Shown here: one piece after another, positions 14,638-21,646 of the stretch | Layout: the number at the start of each line of letters is the position of its first letter | Numbering within the stretch: position 1 is the stretch's first letter | DNA from: CANHEE01 sp043777755 | GTDB taxonomy: Bacteria > Bacteroidota > Bacteroidia > Chitinophagales > Saprospiraceae | Reading direction: 5' to 3' | NCBI GenBank assembly: GCA_043777755.1 | Contig: JAYWHK010000318.1 | Span: 1 to 41,417, forward strand | DNA length: 41,417 nt | The notes under the pieces: model-generated | The model's database searches: none | Told to the model about the DNA's origin: nothing | What the model saw: only the letters and a program-made list of their open reading frames with translations | Program-made: the position numbers and the translations under genes

Positions 14638-14677
14638 ACCTCTCCTAAATCCTCTCCAAAGGAGAGGACTTTTTGAT
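14638..14677. repeat. Leu-junction hairpin repeat, copy at leuD
   Basis: CTCTCCTAAATCC is followed by the perfect hairpin TCCTCTCC (14650-14657)/GGAGAGGA (14661-14668) with loop AAA, then CTTTTTGAT. On the minus strand it places AGGAGAGG about 11 bases before the leuD start codon, which might serve as a rare Shine-Dalgarno-like site. Confidence 0.8.
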
Positions 14678-14743
14678 TTTAGTAAAATTTAATATTTTGG
14701 ACTTTTTAATTTGCTTTTATAACGAATATTTTTTAATTTAACT

Positions 14744-14772
14744 TTGATTTTAGTAAAAAATGCTTATTTTTG
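14744..14772 (+). promoter_or_regulatory. Promoter of the intact Uma2 gene
   Basis: TTTG (14744-14747), 17-base spacer, TATTTTTG (14765-14772). It precedes the start codon at 14789 by 16 bases, so the gene should not be started at the earlier open-frame position 14744. Confidence 0.65.
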
Positions 14773-14788
14773 TAAAAAATTTTCTATT

Positions 14789-15274
14789 ATGACAGAAATA
14801 TTAGAACAAATATTAACATCAATTTCTTACGAAGAAGAAAGAGGAAAGCCTATGCCAAGCTACAATCACGGTAAATTACAAGCAAATATAATTTTTCAGT
14901 TAATGAAAAATTACCAAGAAAAATTTGATATTCTCTCTGAAATCGCCATCAAAATTGATGATTGGGGCGCAACACCTGACGTTGGTATATTTCCTTTGCA
15001 AAACACTGATTTTCAGCACGATACCATCAAAATGTCAATTCCGCCACTTTGTGCGATTGAGATTTTATCGCCTACGCAATCGTTAAGTGATTTGACAGAA
15101 AAAGCGGAAATGTTTTTCCATAAAGGTTCAAAATCTTACTGGCTTGTTATTCCTCAATTTCAAAATATTTATGTTTTCGATGGACTTTTTTCTTACAAAA
15201 TTTATCAAAAAAATGATGTTTTAAAAGATGAAAAAATGGATATTGAAGTTGATTTAAAGCAAATATTTAAGTGA
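14789..15274 (+). CDS. Uma2 family (DUF820) endonuclease-fold protein
   Basis: This 161-residue protein has the Uma2/DUF820 pattern of a PD-(D/E)XK nuclease fold: YEEERGKPMPSYNHG at the N-terminus, SEIAIKIDDWGATPDVGIF (DWGATPDV holds the metal-binding Asp), PPLCAIEILSPTQSLSDLTEKAEMFF (the E-I-LSP motif), then GSKSYWLVIPQFQNIYVFDG. The cellular role of such proteins is not established; they spread widely and often lie in accessory DNA. The broken copy at 18234-18618 is a close relative, so the island received or duplicated this gene twice. It stands on the strand opposite to leuC and leuD. Confidence 0.85.
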   Translation: MTEILEQILTSISYEEERGKPMPSYNHGKLQANIIFQLMKNYQEKFDILSEIAIKIDDWGATPDVGIFPLQNTDFQHDTIKMSIPPLCAIEILSPTQSLSDLTEKAEMFFHKGSKSYWLVIPQFQNIYVFDGLFSYKIYQKNDVLKDEKMDIEVDLKQIFK

Positions 15275-15277
15275 TTA

Positions 15278-15403
15278 TAGAACACTGATTGGACTGATTA
15301 TCAGGATTTATCAGGTTTTTTTCTTGTTAAAATCAAGCTGCGATTATTTTTTAGTAAAATAGAACACTGATTGGACTGATTATCAGGATTTATCAGGTTT
15401 TTT
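15278..15403 (+). repeat. Left pair of 44-bp repeats flanking the GxxExxY relic
   Basis: Two direct copies of a 44-base sequence (15278-15321 and 15360-15403) begin TAGAACACTGATTGGACTGA and end TTATCAGGTTTTTT. Inverted copies lie at 15751-15794 and 15833-15885. The first starts 3 bases after the stop codon of the Uma2 gene. Confidence 0.9.
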
Positions 15404-15404
15404 C

Positions 15405-15676
15405 TTATTTTGGTAAAGATTTTTTAAAATTATTAGTAAAAACTCGTTTGCTTATTTCTGGTTCTGGACCAAAATTCATTACAAGTCCGACCTCATAAGT
15501 AGTTGCTTTTAAATAGTTGATAAGTTGCGCTCGATGTCCTTCCAATAAAGTTTCGACCGCTTTTAATTCAATAATAACTTTATTCGCAACAAAAATATCT
15601 GCAACGTATTCGCCTACAACTTGACCTTGATAATCAACTCAGTAGTTTCCGAATGAAGGTATTTTGTTTCTTGCAT
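15405..15676 (-). pseudogene. Decayed GxxExxY family gene
   Basis: The minus strand encodes an N-terminal fragment (MQETKYLHSETTELIIKV, start codon 15674-15676) and, in another frame, a C-terminal fragment (VDYQGQVVGEYVADIFVANK, then IELKAVETLLEGHRAQLINYL, then EVGLVMNFG, stop 15405-15407). In the C-terminal frame a TGA stands just before VDYQ. Both are parts of a GxxExxY protein, normally about 125-130 residues. About 30-40 internal residues, including the GxxExxY motif, are missing and the frame is shifted, so the gene is dead. It fills the space between the two pairs of inverted repeats. Confidence 0.85.
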
Positions 15677-15750
15677 TTTGGATAAATTTAAAATTTTAAA
15701 AGAATTATTTTAACTCGCAAATCTAAATAAATTCTTGAAAAAGCAAGTAG

Positions 15751-15885
15751 AAAAAACCTGAAAAATCCTGAAAATCAGTCCAATCAGTGTTCTATTACAC
15801 CAAAATAGCACGTACAATTTGATTCTAACAAGAAAAAACCTGAAAAATCCTGAAAATCAGTCCAATCAGTCCAATCAGTGTTCTA
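15751..15885 (-). repeat. Right pair of inverted 44-bp repeats, entering the leuC 3' end
   Basis: Copies at 15751-15794 and 15833-15885 are inverted relative to the left pair; the first matches in 42 of 44 positions. The second has an extra tandem TCCAATCAG unit. Its outer end overlaps the last codons of leuC, and the leuC stop codon (15875-15877) lies inside the repeat. Confidence 0.9.
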
Positions 15886-17254
15886 TTACGCTACGTACAT
15901 CAACCAACATTCCCGCTATCGCCGTAGCCGCCGCTGTCAGCGGACTCGCCAAAATCGTCCTTGCACCTGGACCTTGACGACCTTCAAAGTTACGATTGCT
16001 CGTCGAAACACAATATTCTCCACTTGGAATTTTATCTTCATTCATACCCAAACACGCTGAACAACCCGCTTGTCGCAGCTCAAAACCAGCCGCTTCAAAA
16101 ATCGTGGTCAAACCTTCTGCTTCCGCTTGTTTTGCCACTTGTTGCGAACCTGGCACAATCCAAGCCGTCACGTTTGCTGCTTTCTGTTTTCCTTTGACAA
16201 AATCAGCCACCGCACGTAAATCCTCAATGCGAGAATTGGTACAAGAACCTATAAAAACATAGTTTATCTTTTTGCCAATTAGATTTTCATTTTTAGATAA
16301 ACCCATGTAAGCCAATGACTTATCTAAACCAGCATTATTTTCACTTGGCACATTTTCGTCAATTTTAATGCCCATTCCTGGGTTTGTGCCAAAGGTAATC
16401 ATTGGCGCAATATCGGCTGCATCGTAAGTAAATTCAGCATCAAAAACAGCGGCGTCGTCTGATTTTAGCGTTGTCCAATAAGCAACAGCTTGGTCAAAAT
16501 CATCGCCTTTTGGTGCAAACTCACGACCTTTGATATAGTCAAAAGTAGTTGCGTCAGGTGCAATCATGCCACCTCGTGCGCCCATTTCGATACTCATGTT
16601 ACAAACCGTCATGCGTCCTTCCATACTCAATGCACGAATCGCCGAGCCAGCGTATTCTACAAAATAACCCGTTCCGCCGCTTGCGCTCAATTTTGAAATA
16701 ATGTAAAGGATAATGTCTTTTGCGGTCACACCATTTTGCAATTCGCCTTCCACATTGATACGCATGGTTTTAGGTCGAGTTTGCAACAAACATTGCGTTG
16801 CCATCACTTGCTCAACTTGGCTCGTGCCAATGCCAAACGCAATCGTTCCAAATGCGCCATGTGTCGAAGTATGCGAATCGCCACAAACCATTGTCATGCC
16901 AGGCAGTGTAATGCCCAATTCTGGACCAATAACGTGTACAATCCCTTGGTAGTCATGCCCTAAGCCATAGAGTTCAACACCAAATTCGTTGCAATTTTTG
17001 GTCAAAGTTTCCACTTGAAACCTCGACAACGGCTCTGCAATTGGCAAATGTTGATTGAGCGTAGGGACATTATGGTCAGCCGTAGCGACGATTTGTTTTG
17101 GTCGAGCCACGGGAATATTCCTTGCCCGAAGCCCATCAAACGCTTGTGGACTAGTCACTTCGTGAATCAAGTGACGGTCAATATACATCACATTCATGCC
17201 GCCTTCTACGGAAGTGACGATGTGGGAATTCCAAATTTTATCGAAAAGTGTCAT
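15875..17254 (-). CDS. leuC: 3-isopropylmalate dehydratase large subunit
   Basis: This is the aconitase-family subunit that carries the 4Fe-4S cluster; with LeuD it converts 2-isopropylmalate to 3-isopropylmalate. The 459 residues begin MTLFDKIWNSHIV and contain YIDRHLIHEVTSPQAFDGLR, VCGDSHTSTHGAFG, the cluster ligand Cys in VFIGSCTNSRIEDLR and the CxxC pair in AGCSACLGMNED, and end near NFEGRQGPGARTILASPLTAAA. The last residues and the stop codon (VIEH) are read from a dispersed 44-bp repeat, so the original C-terminus has been replaced or trimmed by repeat insertion; the domain itself looks complete. It is probably co-transcribed with the membrane-protein gene 49 bases upstream. Confidence 0.97.
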   Translation of the reverse strand: MTLFDKIWNSHIVTSVEGGMNVMYIDRHLIHEVTSPQAFDGLRARNIPVARPKQIVATADHNVPTLNQHLPIAEPLSRFQVETLTKNCNEFGVELYGLGHDYQGIVHVIGPELGITLPGMTMVCGDSHTSTHGAFGTIAFGIGTSQVEQVMATQCLLQTRPKTMRINVEGELQNGVTAKDIILYIISKLSASGGTGYFVEYAGSAIRALSMEGRMTVCNMSIEMGARGGMIAPDATTFDYIKGREFAPKGDDFDQAVAYWTTLKSDDAAVFDAEFTYDAADIAPMITFGTNPGMGIKIDENVPSENNAGLDKSLAYMGLSKNENLIGKKINYVFIGSCTNSRIEDLRAVADFVKGKQKAANVTAWIVPGSQQVAKQAEAEGLTTIFEAAGFELRQAGCSACLGMNEDKIPSGEYCVSTSNRNFEGRQGPGARTILASPLTAAATAIAGMLVDVRSVIEH

Positions 17255-17261
17255 ATATCTA

Positions 17262-17297
17262 TCCTATAATCCCTTCTAGAAAAAGGGCTTTTGAGTG
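17262..17297. repeat. Leu-junction hairpin repeat, decayed copy at leuC
   Basis: TATCCTATAATCC, a short hairpin CCCTT (17271-17275)/AAGGG (17283-17287) and CTTTTGAG follow the same order as the copies at leuB and leuD, but the stem is reduced. It occupies most of the 49-base gap before the leuC start codon. Confidence 0.6.
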
Positions 17298-17303
17298 GTA
17301 TAA

Positions 17304-17714
17304 TTACAATGTGTTTTGCTTACAAAAAAGCATTTCAAAAAAATATTCAAATGTAGGTACTGGTTTTTTGATTTTATGAAAATCTTTATAAAATGCTATA
17401 CTTGGTTTTTCTCCATAAATTTTTTTGAAATATTCTTCAAAATAATCATCAATATCTTCTGAATGAAGAAAATAATCGGTTTCTAAATTGTCATTTGGAT
17501 GTAGTAGAAAATTATTGGGAAGAAATTGTTCAATTTCATTATAAAATTCAACTACAATCTTTTCATCGTAATCTTTTGCCTTAAAATGATTAATAAATTC
17601 TTCTTTTGTTAGACCTTGTCGTTTCTTTGCCAAACTCTTGGTTTTTTTCTTTTGATGTAAAAGTACAAAAAAGAAAAAAACACCAAAAAGAGCGCAAAAA
17701 ATAAGAAGTACCAT
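17304..17714 (-). CDS. Small membrane-anchored protein of unknown function
   Basis: This 136-residue protein has one N-terminal transmembrane segment (MVLLIFCALFGVFFFFVLLH), then a strongly basic patch (QKKKTKSLAKKRQG) suggesting a cytosolic C-terminal part. The rest is acidic and aromatic (KDYDEKIVVEFYNEIEQFLP, DDYFEEYFKKIYG). I do not recognise a family. It has its own promoter, is 49 bases upstream of leuC on the same strand and probably drives leuC transcription. It was therefore most likely inserted between leuA and leuC together with the other accessory genes. Confidence 0.6.
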   Translation of the reverse strand: MVLLIFCALFGVFFFFVLLHQKKKTKSLAKKRQGLTKEEFINHFKAKDYDEKIVVEFYNEIEQFLPNNFLLHPNDNLETDYFLHSEDIDDYFEEYFKKIYGEKPSIAFYKDFHKIKKPVPTFEYFFEMLFCKQNTL

Positions 17715-17739
17715 ATTTTACAATATCAGTGATTTTTGA

Positions 17740-17747
17740 CAAAGGTA
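17740..17747 (-). promoter_or_regulatory. Promoter -7 box for the membrane protein and leuC
   Basis: TACCTTTG on the minus strand matches TAnnTTTG, 25 bases before the start codon at 17714. It is the nearest good promoter upstream of leuC. Confidence 0.55.
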
Positions 17748-17776
17748 AAAATAAATTTAATTTTTTTTATAAAAAA

Positions 17777-17808
17777 TTTGCTACCAAATCGGGAACATTG
17801 TATCTTTG
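17777..17808 (+). promoter_or_regulatory. Promoter of the HigA-type gene
   Basis: TTTG (17777-17780), 20-base spacer, TATCTTTG (17801-17808). The start codon at 17813 follows only 4 bases after the -7 box, so the transcript is probably leaderless. This also rules out the longer open frame from 17729. Confidence 0.65.
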
Positions 17809-17812
17809 TTAT

Positions 17813-18181
17813 ATGTTGAATTTAAGAAGTCTAATTAAGAATGACGAACAATACGAAGCCGTATTAAGTCGCATCTATGAATTATTACAAACCAGCCTCA
17901 AAGAAGGTTCTGATGATGATAATGAAATTCAGTTGCTTACACTTTTGGTACAAGATTATGAAAAAAAACATTATCCAATTGAGCCACCGCATCCAATAGA
18001 AGCCATCAAGTTTCGTTTGGAACAATCTGGCATTTCTGAAAAAGATTTAAACATCATCTTAGGTTCTCGCAGTCGAAAATCAGAAATCCTTAGTGGAAAA
18101 CGAAAATTGAGCTTAAATATGATTCGTGTTTTGCACGAAAAACTCAATATTCCAGCGCAAAGTTTGATTTTGGCGTATTGA
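17813..18181 (+). CDS. HigA-type antitoxin/transcription regulator, without a toxin partner
   Basis: This 122-residue protein has an N-terminal part (LRSLIKNDEQYEAVLSRIYELL, then QLLTLLVQDYEKKHYPI) and a C-terminal helix-turn-helix domain with the HigA signature PHPIEAIKFRLEQSGISEKD, IILGSRSRKSEILSGKRKLSLNMIRVLHEKLNIPAQSLI. HigA proteins bind their own promoter and neutralise a HigB mRNA-cleaving toxin usually encoded just upstream. Upstream here are a promoter and a divergent gene, and downstream a broken Uma2 gene, so no toxin is present. It is an orphan antitoxin or a regulator that has taken another role. Confidence 0.85.
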   Translation: MLNLRSLIKNDEQYEAVLSRIYELLQTSLKEGSDDDNEIQLLTLLVQDYEKKHYPIEPPHPIEAIKFRLEQSGISEKDLNIILGSRSRKSEILSGKRKLSLNMIRVLHEKLNIPAQSLILAY

Positions 18182-18186
18182 ATATT

Positions 18187-18217
18187 TTGAAGTATCAATT
18201 TTATAACTTACTTTTGC
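18187..18217 (+). promoter_or_regulatory. Promoter of the broken Uma2 gene
   Basis: TTTG (18187-18190), 19-base spacer, TACTTTTG (18210-18217), 16 bases before the start codon at 18234. The consensus is well kept although the gene is dead, which suggests recent inactivation. Confidence 0.6.
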
Positions 18218-18233
18218 ATAAAATACATCAATT

Positions 18234-18618
18234 ATGGTACAAGTTTTAGAACAAAATCAAATTGCTAATTCTTACGAAGAAGAAAGAAATAAGCCTATGC
18301 CAAGTCTAAATCACTCAAAGTTACAACGCAATATTTTACTTGCACTTTGTAAAAAATACGATGCTAAATACGACTTTTTACCAGAAATTGCGATTAAAAT
18401 TGGAGACTGGGGAGCAACTCCTGATGTTGGTATTTTTGATATACAAGTAACTGATTACCAACACGACATCATAAAAATAGACATTCCGCCGTTGTGTGCT
18501 ATTGAAATTTTATCGCCTACGCAATCGCTTGATGAATTAATTGAAAAATCTGAACATTATTTTCTTAAAAGACAATAATTTAAACATAGAAATTGATTTG
18601 AAAGAAGTTTTTAAATGA
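18234..18618 (+). pseudogene. Uma2 family gene broken by internal deletion and frameshift
   Basis: The first 114 codons parallel the intact Uma2 gene at 14789: NSYEEERNKPMPSLNHSKLQ, EIAIKIGDWGATPDVGIF, IPPLCAIEILSPTQSLDELIEKSEHYF. Then the frame ends at a TAA after LKRQ. In the +1 frame the expected C-terminus continues at once as DNNLNIEIDLKEVFK with a stop at 18616-18618. About 30-35 codons that include the YWLVIPQFQNIYVFDG strand are missing, so the product would lack the end of the nuclease fold. Confidence 0.88.
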
Positions 18619-18631
18619 ACATTTGTTGCTC

Positions 18632-18675
18632 CCGTTTAGAAGTCCTCCCTTCTGGGGAGGATTTAGGAGGGGCTT
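18632..18675. repeat. Leu-junction hairpin repeat, inverted copy after leuA
   Basis: TCCTCCC (18643-18649) and GGGAGGA (18655-18661) form the hairpin; ATTTAGGAGGGG follows. Read on the minus strand it is CCCCTCCTAAATCC, hairpin, GGACTTCTA, the same order as the leuD copy but in opposite orientation. It abuts the leuA stop codon and could act as its transcript end. Confidence 0.75.
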
Positions 18676-19833
18676 CTACGCTGCCACCGCCATTCCTTCC
18701 AACATCACTTCCAAATCCGCATCATTCACTTCTTTTTTCTGGTCAGCGAGTACCAAAAACTGAATGTACGCAACGTCTAATTCTTCCTTAGTCAAGTGTA
18801 TTCCTATTTCTTTTGCTCTAAAAGCCAATGCAGCACGTCCGCTGCGAGCCGTCAAAACAATCCTTGATGTAGAAACGCCAACTTCCTCAGGGTCAATGAT
18901 TTCGTAAGTGCTGCGTTCCTTAATCACGCCATCTTGATGAATCCCAGAAGAATGAGCAAAGGCATTTTCGCCTACAATTGCCTTGTTTGGTTGTACGACC
19001 ATACCCATTTTTTCAGAAACCAATTGACTTATAGGATTCAACATTCGAGTATTGATGCTCGTATCGAGATTTAAATAAGGATGTTGCTTCATAATCATCA
19101 CAACTTCCTCCAGCGAAGTATTGCCTGCACGTTCCCCAATGCCATTGATGGTACATTCGATTTGACGTGCGCCATTTTGAATACCTGCGATAGAGTTAGC
19201 AGTTGCCAAGCCCAAATCATTGTGGCAATGACAACTTAAAATCGCTTTGTGAATTCCCGTTACATTTTCTTTTAAGTAGCGCATTTTTGCACCATATTCT
19301 TCTGGCAAGCAATAACCCGTTGTGTCAGGAATATTCAAAACCGTTGCGCCAGCTTTGATAACCGCTTCGCAAATACGTGCAAGGTACTCATTATCAGTGC
19401 GTCCTGCATCTTCAGCGTAAAATTCAACGTCTTCTACAAAAGATTTAGCGTACTTGACCGCAGCCACGGCACGCCTAATAATTTCCTCCCGATTCGAGTT
19501 AAATTTATGCAAAATATGAGAATCAGAAGTACCAATTCCAGTATGAATCCTTGGACGTTTCGCATAACGAAGTGCTTCGCCAGCCGCCTTAATATCGCCT
19601 TCTACGGCACGAGAAAGTCCGCAAACGGTAGCGTGACAAATCGTTTTGGCAATCATCGAAACGCTCTCGAAATCGCCAGGACTCGAAATCGGAAAACCTG
19701 CTTCGATGATGTCCACGCCGAGGAGTTCTAACTGTTTGGCAATTTCTAATTTTTGTGGTAAATTCAGTTTGCAACCAGGCACTTGTTCGCCGTCACGTAG
19801 GGTAGTATCGAAAATAAAGACTTTATCTGTCAT
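18676..19833 (-). CDS. leuA: 2-isopropylmalate synthase, short form without allosteric domain
   Basis: LeuA condenses 2-oxoisovalerate with acetyl-CoA, the first committed step of leucine synthesis. The 385 residues show the HMGL-like TIM barrel: FDTTLRDGEQVPG (catalytic Arg-Asp and metal Asp), IIEAGFPISSPGDFE, VEFYAEDAGRTDNEY, LSCHCHNDLGLATANS (metal His residues), IECTINGIGERAGNTSLEEVVM, and the linker FAHSSGIHQDGVIKERSTYEIIDPEEVG. The protein ends about 85 residues later and lacks the roughly 130-residue C-terminal leucine-binding domain of the long form. Short LeuA proteins are known in Bacteroidota, so this is probably natural, but feedback inhibition by leucine must then differ. It is first of the four leu genes and the only one with a clear promoter of its own. 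Confidence 0.95.
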   Translation of the reverse strand: MTDKVFIFDTTLRDGEQVPGCKLNLPQKLEIAKQLELLGVDIIEAGFPISSPGDFESVSMIAKTICHATVCGLSRAVEGDIKAAGEALRYAKRPRIHTGIGTSDSHILHKFNSNREEIIRRAVAAVKYAKSFVEDVEFYAEDAGRTDNEYLARICEAVIKAGATVLNIPDTTGYCLPEEYGAKMRYLKENVTGIHKAILSCHCHNDLGLATANSIAGIQNGARQIECTINGIGERAGNTSLEEVVMIMKQHPYLNLDTSINTRMLNPISQLVSEKMGMVVQPNKAIVGENAFAHSSGIHQDGVIKERSTYEIIDPEEVGVSTSRIVLTARSGRAALAFRAKEIGIHLTKEELDVAYIQFLVLADQKKEVNDADLEVMLEGMAVAA

Positions 19834-19897
19834 AAAATTGGATTGTTAATTTTGGGATAAAAAAAAATGTAGTGTGTGTAGTATTTTTTAACAACGT

Positions 19898-19905
19898 CAA
19901 AAGTA
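19898..19905 (-). promoter_or_regulatory. Promoter -7 box for leuA
   Basis: TACTTTTG on the minus strand matches TAnnTTTG and gives a leader of roughly 60 bases. I looked for a leader peptide rich in Leu codons or a T-box in this leader and saw none. Confidence 0.5.
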
Positions 19906-19955
19906 ATATGGCGAGTGCTGATAAAAAAATATTTTTTTTAATCAATGATTATTTT

Positions 19956-19963
19956 TATCTTTG
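19956..19963 (+). promoter_or_regulatory. Promoter -7 box for the helical-repeat gene
   Basis: TATCTTTG matches TAnnTTTG, 54 bases before the start codon at 20018. It diverges from the leuA promoter. Confidence 0.5.
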
Positions 19964-20017
19964 TAAAATTTTTTATAAAAAACTAACAATCAGTTATTTA
20001 AGCTATTTTTATTTACG

Positions 20018-21559
20018 ATGCCCAAACAACAAACAGATGCACTCATTGCTTTGATTTTAACTTTGAAAAAAAGTGAAAAACGCCATTTTAAGCTCTTCGC
20101 TACACGCAATCAAGAAGACGAAACGCTGTTGTATTTACAGCTTTTTGACGAGATAGAAAAAAAAGGAATGTATGATGAAAAAGCTATTTTAAAGAAAATT
20201 CCTTTTTTGAAAAAAAGCCAATTGTCGAATGTAAAGGCGCATTTGTACCGTCAGCTTTTGTTGAGTCTGCGGATTTTTTATCGAAATCAGTATGAGGATA
20301 TTGTGATTCGGGAACGCTTGGATTATGCTCGAATTTTGTACCAAAAAGGTTTGTATGAACAGAGTTTAGAAATGCTCGAAATTGCGAAAAAGAAGGCACT
20401 TTTGCTGCATTTACCAACTTTGGCGTTAGAAGCCAATGAGTTTGAGCGTTTGATTGAAAGCCAATACATTACGAACAATACAGAAAATAGGGCAGAGGAA
20501 TTGACGAAAGAAGCAATTAATCTGAGCGAAAAATCAAATCGAACACAGGTTTTCTCTAATCTTTCTTTTCAGTTGTACAGCCTTTTTTTGAAAATCGGCT
20601 ATGTGCGAAGCGAAGAAGATGTTTTGAAAATCAAAGGTATTTTTTATGAAAAATTACCAGAATACGATTTGTTAGAGATGGGTTTTTACGAAAAAGTCTA
20701 TTTGTATCAGGCCTATTCGATGTATTATTTTGTTTGTCAAGATTTTTTGATGCACTATAAATATACGCAAAAATGTTTGACTGTTTTTGAAGAAAATCCG
20801 CAAATGCTGCAAGTAGAAGTCATTTTACACTTGAAAATATTGCATAGTGAACTGAACGCACTTTTTTATCTTTCTCATTATGAACGTTTTATGTATTATT
20901 TTTCTGAATTAAAAAATTATAAACTCAAAGAAATGCAAGACAGCAATGCGGAAAGTCAGTTGGTACTTTTTCAAAATATACATACGATTCGGAAGCATTT
21001 TTTGGAAGGAACATTTAGTGAAGGCTTAAAAATTGTTCCCAATTTACTTTTTTTAATTGAAAAGAACCCTTACCATTGGGACGATTATCGGATTGTGATG
21101 TTTCATTACAAAATCGCCTGCCTTTATTTTGGTAGTGGCGACATGAACAATACAATTACATTTTTGAATAAAATTATTTTGGAACGGCAGCCTAATTTTC
21201 GAGAAGACATACAGTGTTTTGCTCGAATTTTGAGTTTGATTGCGCACTTTGAGTTAGGGAATTTACAACTTTTGGAATATCAAGTAAAATCGGTGTATCG
21301 TTTCCTTTTGAAAATGGAAGATATGCACGAAGTGCAAAAACAAATCATTGTTTTTATCCGAAATATTCCAAATATCAAACGGGAGAATTTGAAGAAAAAA
21401 TTCATTGAATTACATGACAATTTATTGAAAATCAAGCAAATGCCTTATGAGAAACGAGCGTTTTTGTATTTAGATATTATTGGCTGGTTAGAAAGTAAAA
21501 TTCAAGGAAAATCCGTAGAAGTGGTTTTAAGAAATCAATTTTTGGAGAGTGGAAAATAA
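20018..21559 (+). CDS. Large all-helical (TPR-like) cytosolic protein of unknown function
   Basis: This 513-residue protein has no signal peptide and no membrane segment. It starts MPKQQTDALIALILTLKKSEKRHFKLFAT and is almost wholly helical, with degenerate TPR-like pairs such as YARILYQKGLYEQSLEMLEIAKKKALLL and YKIACLYFGSGDMNNTITFLNKIILE. Proteins with this start (L...LKKSEKR.FKL) and length occur widely in Bacteroidota as single genes; none has a function known to me. A scaffold or regulatory role is only a guess. It is divergent from leuA and convergent with the PorP/SprF gene. Confidence 0.75.
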   Translation: MPKQQTDALIALILTLKKSEKRHFKLFATRNQEDETLLYLQLFDEIEKKGMYDEKAILKKIPFLKKSQLSNVKAHLYRQLLLSLRIFYRNQYEDIVIRERLDYARILYQKGLYEQSLEMLEIAKKKALLLHLPTLALEANEFERLIESQYITNNTENRAEELTKEAINLSEKSNRTQVFSNLSFQLYSLFLKIGYVRSEEDVLKIKGIFYEKLPEYDLLEMGFYEKVYLYQAYSMYYFVCQDFLMHYKYTQKCLTVFEENPQMLQVEVILHLKILHSELNALFYLSHYERFMYYFSELKNYKLKEMQDSNAESQLVLFQNIHTIRKHFLEGTFSEGLKIVPNLLFLIEKNPYHWDDYRIVMFHYKIACLYFGSGDMNNTITFLNKIILERQPNFREDIQCFARILSLIAHFELGNLQLLEYQVKSVYRFLLKMEDMHEVQKQIIVFIRNIPNIKRENLKKKFIELHDNLLKIKQMPYEKRAFLYLDIIGWLESKIQGKSVEVVLRNQFLESGK

Positions 21560-21560
21560 T

Positions 21561-21638
21561 GTTACATTGTTAGAATGTTAGATTGTTCAGCGATAGCTTC
21601 GTAATATGTTTAACAATTTAACATTCTAACAATGTAAC
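21561..21638. repeat. Palindrome with 27-bp arms between convergent genes
   Basis: Left arm 21561-21587 (GTTACATTGTTAGAATGTTA onward) and right arm 21612-21638 (ending CATTCTAACAATGTAAC) pair over 27 bases with one G-U. The loop is 24 bases. A related element, built of AACAATTTAACAATCCAACA words, lies after the arginine-decarboxylase-type gene (30335-30420). It probably ends both convergent transcripts. Confidence 0.85.
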
Positions 21639-21646
21639 TTAAAAAA

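Noticed and set aside
15275..15885. CRISPR array
   Set aside because: The 44-bp copies are two direct and two inverted with unequal spacing; there is no regular repeat-spacer pattern and no cas gene.
19834..19900. Leucine attenuator or T-box in the leuA leader
   Set aside because: No run of Leu codons in a short open frame, no T-box sequence and no terminator/antiterminator pair is visible.
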